Assembly (NCBI GenBank): GCA_035620975.1 | Contig: DASPFV010000279.1 | Coordinates: 1-64,000 of the forward strand | DNA length: 64,000 nucleotides | Origin: DASPFV01 sp035620975 | GTDB taxonomy: Bacteria; Acidobacteriota; Vicinamibacteria; Vicinamibacterales; 2-12-FULL-66-21 | Reading direction: 5' to 3' | Shown here: positions 50,488 through 58,675 of the stretch, in pieces | How positions within the stretch are numbered: the first letter of the stretch is position 1 | Layout: each line of letters opens with the position of its first letter | Position numbers and translations under genes: made by a program | The notes under the pieces: model-generated | Told to the model about the DNA's origin: nothing | What the model saw: the letters and a program-made list of their open reading frames with translations, nothing else | Database searches by the model: none

Positions 50488-51959
50488 GCCGCCTGCGATT
50501 TGATGACGCCGTCGCGCTCGGCGATGCGGCGCGCCACCGACGCCCCGGAGTGCAGGGCGCCTTCCATGTAGCCCATGAACGCGTACGCGCAGTACTCCCC
50601 GGCGAAGTGCAACCGGCCCAGACCCTGCCGGAACGTCGGGCCCTGCGTCGTCACCTGGCCGGGAGCGGGGAACGAATACGAGGCCTTGACCCACGGATCG
50701 CCCGGCCAGTCCATGAAACGCGCCCGGACGAAGCTGGGCCGGATGCCCTTGTAGACTTTCTCGAGCTCCGCGAGATACCGCTCGTTGCGCTGCGCTGGAG
50801 CCCACTCCCGGCACACGTCGGCGGCCGGGCCGCCCGAGAACGCGACCAGGGCTTCACCCCCGGCGCCGGCCTGGCCATCCGTGCCATGCCACGTGGCCGA
50901 CACGGGGCCGCTGGTAAAGAGCTCCGGCGCCAGCCCGGCACGCCGCCAGAAGGCCGACTTCAGGGCCACGAGGAACTTCACGTTCGTCCCCATCTGCGGC
51001 ACGAGGTTGGGCGGCAGGACGGGGTCGACGGCAATCTTGTTCCACACCGGCGGCGGCGCGGTGAGGACGACGTGCTCGGCTTCCAGCACCTTGCCGTTCG
51101 CCAGCGTCACGCGCCCGCCGCGGTCGGTCATCGCAATCGCGCGCACCGGCATCCGCGTCAGCACGCGCGCGCTCCCGACGGCCGCGGCGAGCCGCTGCGC
51201 GAGCTGCTGGTTGCCGCCCTTGCAGCGGTAGACCTCCGAGTCCGTCCAGTACTTCTCGAGTCCGCCGCCCTTCACCATCGCAAGATTGCCGAGATAGCTC
51301 TGCCACTGCGTGACCATGCCGTTGTCGGCCGTCATCATCGTGTGCAGGCCCGTCTTGCACAGCGGCGACGCGTCGAGCCCGTCGATCCAGCTCGCCAGCG
51401 TGCGCGTGTCGAGCGCCTCCGCGCCGGCCGCCGTCCAGGGTTGATCGGCGTCCACCTTCGCGGCGTCGGCGACGATGGTGTTGAAGGCCTTCTCCATCTC
51501 CTCCCAGAGCGCCTCCGACTCGTCGCCACTGAGGCGCTTGCCGTCGAGCACGACCGGGAACTCCGCATCCTCCTCGCTCACCTCGAGGAGCTCGAGCTTG
51601 AACTGTCTGGCGTAGCCCACCCACGCCGGGTGGTTGGACCCGATCAGCTCGCCGCCGCCCTCGACGTTCTTTCCGGGCACGAGGTCCGAGAAGCTGAGCA
51701 CGCGGCCTCCCACGCGGTTCCGCCCTTCGACGACCGTGACCTCGTAACCTGCGCGCGTCAGCTCGTGCGCCGCCGCCAGGCCGCTGAAGCCGGCTCCCAC
51801 GACGACGACGCGTCCGGCCGCAGCGCGCGGACGGGCCGTGAACGAGTCGCTGATGAGCAGCGCGGCCGCGGCCGCGAGCGAGCGCTCCAGCATGTCCCGC
51901 CGCGACATGCCGTCGGGCCTTCCATACTTCCGATACAGGTGCGAGTACAAGGTCGGCAT
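50484..51959 (-). CDS. Flavin-containing amine oxidase, probably Tat-exported
   Basis: 491-residue FAD-dependent oxidase. The FAD-binding motif is VVVVGAGFSGLAAAHELTRA (51-70), with VVEGRNRVGGRVLSF (76-90) and the closing LHFAGEYCAYAFMGYMEGAL near residue 460. MSRRDMLERSLAAAAALLIS at residues 18-37 looks like a twin-arginine signal, so translation might start at M18; the first ATG is at 51959. Members oxidise primary or polyamine substrates and make hydrogen peroxide. It overlaps the VWA gene. A 188-bp gap with an RLKAEATK-type repeat separates it from the upstream OmpA-fusion gene, so it may or may not belong to the PspA module. Confidence 0.9.
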   Translation of the reverse strand: MPTLYSHLYRKYGRPDGMSRRDMLERSLAAAAALLISDSFTARPRAAAGRVVVVGAGFSGLAAAHELTRAGYEVTVVEGRNRVGGRVLSFSDLVPGKNVEGGGELIGSNHPAWVGYARQFKLELLEVSEEDAEFPVVLDGKRLSGDESEALWEEMEKAFNTIVADAAKVDADQPWTAAGAEALDTRTLASWIDGLDASPLCKTGLHTMMTADNGMVTQWQSYLGNLAMVKGGGLEKYWTDSEVYRCKGGNQQLAQRLAAAVGSARVLTRMPVRAIAMTDRGGRVTLANGKVLEAEHVVLTAPPPVWNKIAVDPVLPPNLVPQMGTNVKFLVALKSAFWRRAGLAPELFTSGPVSATWHGTDGQAGAGGEALVAFSGGPAADVCREWAPAQRNERYLAELEKVYKGIRPSFVRARFMDWPGDPWVKASYSFPAPGQVTTQGPTFRQGLGRLHFAGEYCAYAFMGYMEGALHSGASVARRIAERDGVIKSQAA

Positions 51960-51979
51960 CGTCTGGTCGTCTCCGGAAT

Positions 51980-51999
51980 CTTCCGCCTGAAGGCGGAAG
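51980..51999. repeat. RLKAEATK-type palindromic repeat
   Basis: CTTCCGCC-TGAA-GGCGGAAG is a perfect 8-bp hairpin followed by CTACGAAAGG. Read on the plus strand it encodes FRLKAEATKG, a phrase produced by a very abundant intergenic repeat in Acidobacteriota (established from general knowledge of such genomes, not checked here). It lies upstream of the amine oxidase start. Confidence 0.6.
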
Positions 52000-52059
52000 C
52001 TACGAAAGGGCTCTCAGCTCCCCGCTTTCAGGCCGCTGAGCTGCCACGAGTACGCTCGA

Positions 52060-52142
52060 GCCAAGCATCCGCGCGGGTCCGCGACGCATGAACCGGCAAG
52101 CATCCGCGTGAATCCGCGTCCCGTGAAGTAGACAAGCATCCG
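52060..52142. repeat. AAGCATCCGCG repeat tract
   Basis: AAGCATCCGCG occurs three times (about 52064, 52096 and 52134) with GCGTGAATCCGCGTCCCGTG between. It is the reverse-complement orientation of the GGGACGCGGATGAACGCGGATG sequence at 2990-3060. Confidence 0.6.
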
Positions 52143-52147
52143 CGGTG

Positions 52148-53806
52148 TCATTCCACCGTGAACCACTGCACCTCGACGCGGCGATTCAGCTCCGAGTTCG
52201 TCCCCGAGGGCTCCTCCCATCCGCGCCCCACGACGTCGATCCGCTTCGCGTCCACGGTGTAGCGCTCGATGAGGAGGCGTCGGATCTCGGCCGCGCGGTT
52301 CTTGCTCAGCTCCATGGCGCGCAGCGCCTGGGTCCGCACGAACGCCTCGCCCCCTTTGCGCCGGAACCCCTCGACGAGCGCGTTGTCGACGTGGCCCCGC
52401 AGCAGGACCGTGGATCCCGGGCTGACCTGCAGCAGCCGCCGGATGGCGTCGAGGTTGCGCAGGTTCTCCTGGTTCTGCTGGTCGAGCGTGGAGGAGTTCG
52501 GCTCGAACAGGAACCGGATGTCCTTGCTGAGGAGCGGATCCGTCTCGAGCGTCGCGGTGGCCGTGCTGCGCAGCGGCGCGATTGCGATCTTCTGCTCCTT
52601 GAAGAGGCCGCTCTTCTCGGCCGCCTGCAGCGCGGCCAGATCCGTGAAGCGGCTCGCGTCCGGCGGATCCCGTATGAGATCGCTGCCGTAGGCGAGCACC
52701 GCCGACTGGTAGATCCCGGCGAAGCTGCCGGCCGCGTCGATCGCGCCCGAGAAGAACGCCAGGTTCTCGGGCAGGTTCGAGAGGTGCACGTTCGCGAGCT
52801 CCTGCTTCGCGTCGTCCCGGCTCCACTTGAACGCCCGTCCCACGACGTCGAGGTACTGATCCGGCCGATCGCGGACCATCCGGTTGCCTTCGAGCAGGCC
52901 CATCACCAGCCCATCGACCATCTTCGGCTGCTCCTGCGCGAAGCCGCGGTGCACGAGCAGCACGTCGGCGACGATGAGCAGGTTGCGGTTGGTGGTCAGG
53001 ACGTGCGCCTGCCCGCCGCTCCCGTCCACCACTTCCGACACCTTCGGCTCCCAGGTCACGCAGCCCGCCAGCCGGTTCTTCCCCGACTTCAGGTCCTGCA
53101 GGAACAGATCGCCGGCGCCGAACCCGTCCTCGGTGTAGACCAGGTTCAGCCGGTCCGGGTGCGGGGTGGCGTCGAGGCTGCCGAGCATGTTGATCGCGAG
53201 CCCCGCCTCCTGCGCGAGGTAGCGGATGAAGAAGTCGACTTCGGTGAACTGGCCGGTGGCGATCGTGCGGCCCTTGAGCTGATTCACGCGCTTGATGTCG
53301 TTGCGGACGACCACGCCGTCGGCGCCGCGCGAGAACCCGATCTGCGCCGGCACGACGGCGTGCAGCTGCCGGCCGTACGCGGCCAGCACGTCCACGGTCG
53401 TCACCGAGGCCGCGATCTTCCCCTCGTTCAGCTCGGACCAGTTCTCGTCCTCGCTGATGGTCAGCCTGACCTTGAACCCGTGATTCTTGAAGAAGTACGA
53501 GTTCTCGTTCGGCTCGAGCCCGCCGTTGGCGGCGATGAGCCCGGCGTAGCCCGCGTACTCGCTGATCTCGACCGGGACGACGTTGTCGCGGATCTGGACC
53601 GGCGACGGCGGCGAGAGGTTCGGGACTTCCGCCTTGATTTCGACGACTTCGGGAGCGTCCCCGCTTTCCGTCGACGCGGGCGCCGTGCCGCCGCCACCGT
53701 CCATGGCGCCACGCCGGACGATCCAGGCGCCAAGGCCGATCAGCCCCAGCACGAGCGCGAGCGAGACGATCTTGCCCAGCGCGGTGAATCGAGGCTGCGC
53801 GGTCAT
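52148..53806 (-). CDS. Membrane-anchored periplasmic-binding-protein/OmpA fusion
   Basis: 552-residue protein with an N-terminal transmembrane anchor (KIVSLALVLGLIGLGAWIV, about 12-30). Residues about 60-400 resemble NMT1/SsuA-type substrate-binding proteins: VPVEISEYAGYAGLIAANGG, SYFFKNHGFKVRLT, GRTIATGQFTEVDFFIRYLA, RLAGCVTWEPKVSEVVDGSG. Residues about 425-552 are an OmpA peptidoglycan-binding domain: IRFLFEPNSSTLDQQNQENL, VLLRGHVDNALV, LSKNRAAEIRRLLIERYTVD and RIDVVGRG, ending NRRVEVQWF. A ligand sensor tied to both membrane and peptidoglycan is inferred. The ATGA overlap with the upstream PspA gene ties it to the stress module. No ABC permease or ATPase is present, so it is not a normal importer component. 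Confidence 0.88.
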   Translation of the reverse strand: MTAQPRFTALGKIVSLALVLGLIGLGAWIVRRGAMDGGGGTAPASTESGDAPEVVEIKAEVPNLSPPSPVQIRDNVVPVEISEYAGYAGLIAANGGLEPNENSYFFKNHGFKVRLTISEDENWSELNEGKIAASVTTVDVLAAYGRQLHAVVPAQIGFSRGADGVVVRNDIKRVNQLKGRTIATGQFTEVDFFIRYLAQEAGLAINMLGSLDATPHPDRLNLVYTEDGFGAGDLFLQDLKSGKNRLAGCVTWEPKVSEVVDGSGGQAHVLTTNRNLLIVADVLLVHRGFAQEQPKMVDGLVMGLLEGNRMVRDRPDQYLDVVGRAFKWSRDDAKQELANVHLSNLPENLAFFSGAIDAAGSFAGIYQSAVLAYGSDLIRDPPDASRFTDLAALQAAEKSGLFKEQKIAIAPLRSTATATLETDPLLSKDIRFLFEPNSSTLDQQNQENLRNLDAIRRLLQVSPGSTVLLRGHVDNALVEGFRRKGGEAFVRTQALRAMELSKNRAAEIRRLLIERYTVDAKRIDVVGRGWEEPSGTNSELNRRVEVQWFTVE

Positions 53807-54537
53807 CGTTCGGGCCCGATCTCTTTAACGGCAGCGGGCGGGGTCTCGGCGGTCGGCGTGGCCTGGATGCCCTGGCTGGCGAGGAACTCCGCGAGGGCGA
53901 CCTGCTCGAGCGCCTTGCGCTCGTTCTCCTTCTCCTGCACCGCTTCCATGTCGACCATGTCCTTGGCCACGCGGGCCTTCCCGGCCGACACCTCGTAGCG
54001 CTTCTGCAGCACCTCCTCGACCGTCTTCATCGTGTCGCCCATGTCGCCCACCTTGAAGGCGACGCTCGACAGGGCTGCGGCGGCCTCGGCCTGCGCTTCC
54101 TTGATCTTCACCTGCGACAGCTGCTTCTCCAGCCGGCGGACCTTGTCCTCGAACTCGCGTTGCGCGAGCTTCGCCTGGCGCAGGTTGGCGTCGTAGGCCT
54201 CCTCCGTCTCCTTCAGCTCCTGTGTGTCGATGGTGAGGTCGGCCTTCAGCTCCTGCAGTTCGCGGGCGAGCGCGCCGGCCAGATCCAGGTTGCCGGCGCG
54301 GTGGTTGGCCAGGATCCGGCGCTCGAGCTCCTGCGCGCGCGCCGCCTTGGACTGCACCTGCGACTTCAGGCGCTCGGCCACGCCCGCCATCTTCGCCAGG
54401 GCCAGGTTGTACTGCGCCATCTTCTGCCGGAACTCCTGCCGGGCCGCCTCCATGAGCGCCTCGGGATTGGCCTGCTCGATCCCGCTGATGAACAGCCCGA
54501 GGAAGCCGCGAATCAACCGTCCGATGCGCGCAAACAT
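53803..54537 (-). CDS. pspA: PspA/IM30 family membrane-remodelling protein
   Basis: 244-residue protein. The amphipathic N-terminal helix MFARIGRLIRGFLGLFISGI is followed by a coiled coil: EALMEAARQEFRQKMAQYNL, LERRILANHRAGNLDLAGAL, ELKETEEAYDANLRQAKLAQ, EFEDKVRRLEKQLSQVKIKE, KTVEEVLQKRYEVSAGKARV. This is the PspA/IM30/Vipp1 pattern, an ESCRT-III-like protein that coats and repairs the inner membrane under stress. It ends with a Pro-rich tail (TPTAETPPAAVKEIGPER). Start 54537 was chosen at the amphipathic helix, with GGAGGGGAATG on the minus strand as its ribosome site. It lies 125 bp after the AAA+ gene and overlaps the OmpA-fusion gene by four bases. Confidence 0.9.
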   Translation of the reverse strand: MFARIGRLIRGFLGLFISGIEQANPEALMEAARQEFRQKMAQYNLALAKMAGVAERLKSQVQSKAARAQELERRILANHRAGNLDLAGALARELQELKADLTIDTQELKETEEAYDANLRQAKLAQREFEDKVRRLEKQLSQVKIKEAQAEAAAALSSVAFKVGDMGDTMKTVEEVLQKRYEVSAGKARVAKDMVDMEAVQEKENERKALEQVALAEFLASQGIQATPTAETPPAAVKEIGPER

Positions 54538-54662
54538 CCCATTCCCCTCCTGAATGGTGGTCAGTGTAACGGGTCTTGCAGGCCGCTGGAACATGCCGGC
54601 CTGTGTGCGCGAGGGCGATCGGGGCACCGCCCGGCGCGGCGCGGCGAACGCCCGGCGGCGGC

Positions 54663-56495
54663 TTACGCGACGAACCGCCTGAGCGCGTCGATGCGGGTTT
54701 CGAGCTCCTCCGGCGTCAGTTCGCGGAAGCGCTCGGGCAGGAACCTTACATCCGTGCACTCCTTCACCGCGACGAGGTCCATGTATTCGAGCTTCCGGGT
54801 GTGCGGGTTGGGCCGCACTTCCCGGAGCACCTCCGCCAGCACGTCCTTTATCGGCCGGTTCGGGCCGGCGCCGGAGGCCTCGCCGAGTTCGTGAATACGT
54901 AACGCTCTGACGAGGACGCCCTCGAGCTCGTTCCCCCCGAGCGCCACGTCATCGGCGAACGGCGGCAGATCCCCGGCGTTCAGCGGAAACTTCAGTTTCC
55001 GGGCAATGGCGAGCAGAAGGGCCTCGCGCTCCTGGGCGGTCTCGGGCGGGAAGAGGGGGATATGGACGTCGAGCCGGCCCTGGCGCTTGAGGTCGACCTC
55101 CAGGAGGTCCGGGCGCGACGTGGCGAAGACCCAGATGACCCGCCCGCGGTTCCGCGTCTCGGACATCTCCCTGGCCAGCATCGAGTACACGCGGCCGGAG
55201 AGGCCGCTGTCGCCGTCGCCGCCCTCCCGCTTGCCGGCCGCCTGGTCCGCCTCGTCCACGAAGACGACCACCTGCCCCAGGGCGCGGAGGATGGCGAAGA
55301 TCTTTTCGAGGTTCGATTCCGTGGCGCCCACCCAGCGGTCGCGGAAGTTCTTGAACACGACGCAGGGGATGCCCAGCTCGCCAGCCCAGCACTGCACGAG
55401 GAACGTCTTGCCTGTTCCGATGCGGCCGGCGATGAGGTAGCCCATGGGCAGGGCCCGATAGGCCCCCTTCCGGAGCAGCGCCATGTCCTCGCGCAGCCAG
55501 GCCTTGACGGCGTCGTGGCCGGCGACGTTGTCGAGCGTGAACGGCGACTCGATGAAGTCGAGCAGGCCCTGGCACTCGCGCTCGATCAGCTCCTTCTTGA
55601 TCGATCCGAGCCACTGCGCGGTGATCCGCCGGTCGTTGCCGAGGGCCAGCGCGATGGCGGTACGGGCGCCCACGCGGCTCAGGCCCGTCAGCCGCGCCGC
55701 CAGCGTCTCGAGCGGCACGTCGCACCGCGCCGGCAGCTCCGGAAACTGCGTCGTCGCCAGCGTCCGGACGTAGGCGAGCATGGCCGGCTCGTCGGGGAGC
55801 GGCACGTGGAGCGCCGCCGCGTGCGGGTTCTCCACGACCAGGGCGTTGAGGTCGTGCAGGCCCTCGCTCAAGAGCACCGTCACGATGTTCGACTGCGCGA
55901 TCGCCGGATCGTGAGCCCAGCCGAGCACCTTGATCGTATTGGCGGCGAACGGGCCACCGAGCTGGAGCGCGTCGCCGCGCGGGACGACGAACTCGGCGAA
56001 CTCGACGATCACCGCGATCCGCTTCGGCGCGCGGCCCGCGCCGCCTGGCAGCGCCTGCAGGTTCAGCGTGCGCAGCAGGTAGCGATCGATCAGCTCCAGC
56101 GCCGAGCCGGGCTCGCGCGTGAGCGACTGGGTCGAGGCCTCCCGGCCGAGGGCGTTCTGCAGCCAGTCGCCCCAGTCCTCGGCGCCGCGCGTGGCCCGGA
56201 TGCCGCGGCTGCGGTCGTAGCGCAGCACGACATCGTAGCTCGCGAACATCACCTGCTCGAGGAAGGCCGGAACCGAGAGCAGCCGGCCGTTCGAGGGCAC
56301 GACGTCGAAGATGTTGCCGTGCAGCAGGAACTGCGCGGCGGATCCCGAGCGGAACAGGTCGCGCATCTCGACCGCCCACGGCGGCAGGTCCACGAGCCGG
56401 GCCGGTTCGGGGGTGGCCGCCCGAACCGGCTCGGGGGCGGTCGCTCGAGTCATGTCGGCGCCCGCGGCGGCAGGCGCGCCTTCCGGATTCGTCAT
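54663..56495 (-). CDS. Two-lobed AAA+ ATPase
   Basis: 610-residue protein. The C-terminal AAA+ domain (about 325-540) is complete: AGRIGTGKTFLV with Walker A 357-364, VVVFVDEADQAAGKR with Walker B 409-417, the sensor-1-like WVFATSRPDLLEVD (455-468) and RQGRLDVHIPLFP with an arginine in the expected second-region position. The N-terminal half (about 40-310) looks like a second, degenerate ATPase-like lobe: FLLHGNIFDVVP where a P-loop would be, RIAVIVEFAEFV at a Walker-B-like position and IVTVLLSEGLHDLN at a sensor-like position, all without catalytic residues. This resembles Ycf46-type ATPases. The start at 56495 overlaps the upstream gene by four bases. It probably remodels PspA or the partner coiled-coil protein. 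Confidence 0.9.
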   Translation of the reverse strand: MTNPEGAPAAAGADMTRATAPEPVRAATPEPARLVDLPPWAVEMRDLFRSGSAAQFLLHGNIFDVVPSNGRLLSVPAFLEQVMFASYDVVLRYDRSRGIRATRGAEDWGDWLQNALGREASTQSLTREPGSALELIDRYLLRTLNLQALPGGAGRAPKRIAVIVEFAEFVVPRGDALQLGGPFAANTIKVLGWAHDPAIAQSNIVTVLLSEGLHDLNALVVENPHAAALHVPLPDEPAMLAYVRTLATTQFPELPARCDVPLETLAARLTGLSRVGARTAIALALGNDRRITAQWLGSIKKELIERECQGLLDFIESPFTLDNVAGHDAVKAWLREDMALLRKGAYRALPMGYLIAGRIGTGKTFLVQCWAGELGIPCVVFKNFRDRWVGATESNLEKIFAILRALGQVVVFVDEADQAAGKREGGDGDSGLSGRVYSMLAREMSETRNRGRVIWVFATSRPDLLEVDLKRQGRLDVHIPLFPPETAQEREALLLAIARKLKFPLNAGDLPPFADDVALGGNELEGVLVRALRIHELGEASGAGPNRPIKDVLAEVLREVRPNPHTRKLEYMDLVAVKECTDVRFLPERFRELTPEELETRIDALRRFVA

Positions 56496-57346
56496 TGGCT
56501 CTCCCTGGCCCGCGCGTCCGGCGCGAGCGGCGGCGGCTCCATCAGCAGGTCGTCCATCGCCCCGTAGACCTGCTGCTGTTCGCGGATCCACTGGCCGGTC
56601 GTACCCAGCGTGGCCGTGATCTCGTCGATGCGGCGCGACAGCAGTTCGGGATCGGTCGAGAGGGCCGCCTGCTCCCGGATCAGCTCGACCTGCTGGGCGA
56701 TGCGCTCGATCTCGGCATCGATGAACGCCAGCTTCCGCCCGCCGTCGGCGCGCTGACGGAGGCGCTGGTTGAGGATCTCGACCTGCCCGGACAGGCTCCG
56801 GCGCAGCTCGTCGGACAGCTCCTCGCTGCGCTGTTGCCGCTCGAGCGCCGCGATACGCTTCTGCAACTCGGCGTGATCGCTGCCGCCGAGCACGTGCTGG
56901 ATCGTCCGTCGGGCCACCAGCAGACGCAGGTACATCCACGACAGCCGGCCGAGGCTGTCGGCCTGGGTCTCGAGTCCCGGCGGCGTGGAAGCCGAGTGGT
57001 GGAGCTGGAGATCGATGATCGACCGGCAGCGGAGGGCGAGGGCCTCGTAGAGGCGCCGGTCGGCCGTGTCGAGCCGGGCGAGCAGTTTCTGGATCCGCTG
57101 ATTCCACTCGGCCGTGGCCGCCGTGAGCGGACGCGCCGCCACCAGGCGCTGGAACCTCGGGTTCGTCGCGAGCAGGAGGAGGTAGCCGAGCTCGAGGCCG
57201 GCGCCCATCACCCAGAAGCCCGGGTTGAGCAGCCCGAGCAGACCGAAGGCGCCGACGCCAATCCAGTTGGGCGCCACGAACATCCCCAGCGGTCGCGCGT
57301 TGAAGGCGGCGGCGAGGTAATCGAAGAACCCGGGATTGGCGCGCAT
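56492..57346 (-). CDS. Membrane-associated coiled-coil protein of the PspA module
   Basis: 284-residue protein not assigned to a named family. The N-terminal part carries two hydrophobic segments (IGVGAFGLLGLLNPGFWVMG and AGLELGYLLLLATNP, about 29-62), followed by long helices: WNQRIQKLLARLDTADRRLY, LSWMYLRLLVARRTIQHVLG, ELQKRIAALERQQRSEELSD, RRSLSGQVEILNQRLRQRAD, AFIDAEIERIAQQVELIREQ. A likely membrane hairpin with cytoplasmic coiled coil is a suitable anchor for PspA or the ATPase. First gene of the run; ATG 57346, divergent from the DUF3500 gene with about 160 bp between. ATGA overlap with the AAA+ gene. Confidence 0.82.
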   Translation of the reverse strand: MRANPGFFDYLAAAFNARPLGMFVAPNWIGVGAFGLLGLLNPGFWVMGAGLELGYLLLLATNPRFQRLVAARPLTAATAEWNQRIQKLLARLDTADRRLYEALALRCRSIIDLQLHHSASTPPGLETQADSLGRLSWMYLRLLVARRTIQHVLGGSDHAELQKRIAALERQQRSEELSDELRRSLSGQVEILNQRLRQRADGGRKLAFIDAEIERIAQQVELIREQAALSTDPELLSRRIDEITATLGTTGQWIREQQQVYGAMDDLLMEPPPLAPDARARESQ

Positions 57347-57508
57347 CTATGAGTGTGGCCCCCAATTCTGGATGAGGAGGGCGCGGCGGGCAAGGGCCCG
57401 GCCGGTTCCCCGCCGCGGTGCGGATCGATGCATCCCTGCGAAATCGCTTGGCGCCGCGCGTCCCTCTGTGGTCTGCTGAGGTCCGGCAGTCACCACGGGA
57501 GCCTGGAC

Positions 57509-58675
57509 ATGACGATCCGCACCTGGTTCCGAACCGCTCTGTGGGCCAGCGCCGTACCCGTGCTGGCTCTGGCCACGGCCGCCCAGCAGAAGCCCGATCC
57601 GCTCGCCGAGCCGTTCAAGGGCGTCACGACGAACGGCAGCGTGGTCACGGGGCTCTTCCCGATTCGCGCAACGGGTGTCTCGACGGCGCCGGTGCGCGAG
57701 GCAGCCGTGGCCTTCCTGGCCGCGCTCACTCCCGAACAGCGCGCGAAGACCACGTTTCCGGTGAACGACGACGAGTGGCGGAAGTGGAACAACGTCCACC
57801 GCTACGCCAGGCAGGGCGTGAGCTTCGCCGGGATGTCGGAGGAGCAGCGCGGCAAGGCGTTCGCGCTCCTGGGCGCGGGGCTGAGCGCCAGGGGGCTCGA
57901 GAAGTCGCGCAACATCATGCGCCTCAACGAGACCATTCGCGAGATGACGCAGCGGCTCGACGAGTACGGCGAGGGCCTCTATCACCTGACCGTGATGGGC
58001 GAGCCCTCCGAGAGCGAGCCCTGGGGCTGGCAGCTCGACGGCCATCACCTCATCATCAATTATCTCGTGCTGCGCGATCAGGTGGTGATGACCCCCACCT
58101 TCATGGGGTCGGAGCCCGTGATCGCCGACTCCGGCAAGTACGCGGGCACGAAGGTGATGCAGCAGGAGCAGGACAAGGGTGCCGCGTTCATGCGCGCGCT
58201 CACGCCGGAGCAGCAGAAGAAAGCGATCCTTCAGCCCGAGAAGACGGGGAACAACTCCCTCGCGCAGGCTTTCCGCGACAACCTCGTCCTCGATTACGCC
58301 GGGCTGCCGGTCAAGGAGCTCCAGCCGGATCAGCGGAAGCAGCTGCTCGAGGTGATCGGCGAGTACGTCAACAACATAAGCCCCGGCCACGCGAAGATCC
58401 GGATGGCGGAAGTGGAGCGCCACCTCGACGCGACGTGGTTCGCCTGGATCGGCGGCACCGGGCCGGACGACGTCTTCTACTATCGCGTGCACAGCCCCGT
58501 GATCCTGATCGAGTTCGATCACCAGTCCCCCGTGGCGCTGCCCGGCCCGAAGGTGCCAGGGCGCAATCACATCCATTCGGTCGTGCGCACGCCGAACGGG
58601 AACGACTACGGAAAGGACCTGCTGCGGCAGCACTACGAGGCGCATCGCGGGGATCCCGACCATCAACACAGATGA
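57509..58675 (+). CDS. Secreted DUF3500 family protein
   Basis: 388-residue protein with signal peptide (MTIRTWFRTALWASAVPVLA to TAAQQ). The DUF3500 hallmarks are visible: VREAAVAFLAALTPEQRAKT, FPVNDDEWRKWNNVHRYARQ, GVSFAGMSEEQRGKAFALLG, EGLYHLTVMGEPSESEPWGW, QLDGHHLIINYLVLRDQVVM, AFMRALTPEQQKKAI, FAWIGGTGPDDVFYYRVHSP and FDHQSPVALPGP. Family members are extracytoplasmic proteins of unknown activity. The start 57509 was chosen for the signal peptide; an ATG-overlap (ATGA, 58672-58675) couples it to the following VPS10-like gene. Confidence 0.93.
   Translation: MTIRTWFRTALWASAVPVLALATAAQQKPDPLAEPFKGVTTNGSVVTGLFPIRATGVSTAPVREAAVAFLAALTPEQRAKTTFPVNDDEWRKWNNVHRYARQGVSFAGMSEEQRGKAFALLGAGLSARGLEKSRNIMRLNETIREMTQRLDEYGEGLYHLTVMGEPSESEPWGWQLDGHHLIINYLVLRDQVVMTPTFMGSEPVIADSGKYAGTKVMQQEQDKGAAFMRALTPEQQKKAILQPEKTGNNSLAQAFRDNLVLDYAGLPVKELQPDQRKQLLEVIGEYVNNISPGHAKIRMAEVERHLDATWFAWIGGTGPDDVFYYRVHSPVILIEFDHQSPVALPGPKVPGRNHIHSVVRTPNGNDYGKDLLRQHYEAHRGDPDHQHR

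Noticed and set aside
53803..56495. Reading the AAA+ gene as PspF, the classical pspA activator
   Set aside because: The protein has no GAFTGA loop and no Fis-type helix-turn-helix, and its N-terminal half is a degenerate ATPase-like lobe.
54663..57365. A single 900-residue open frame on the minus strand
   Set aside because: Its first 290 codons are an alternate frame of the coiled-coil gene. The AAA+ protein starts at 56495, where an ATGA overlap and a family-like N-terminus occur.
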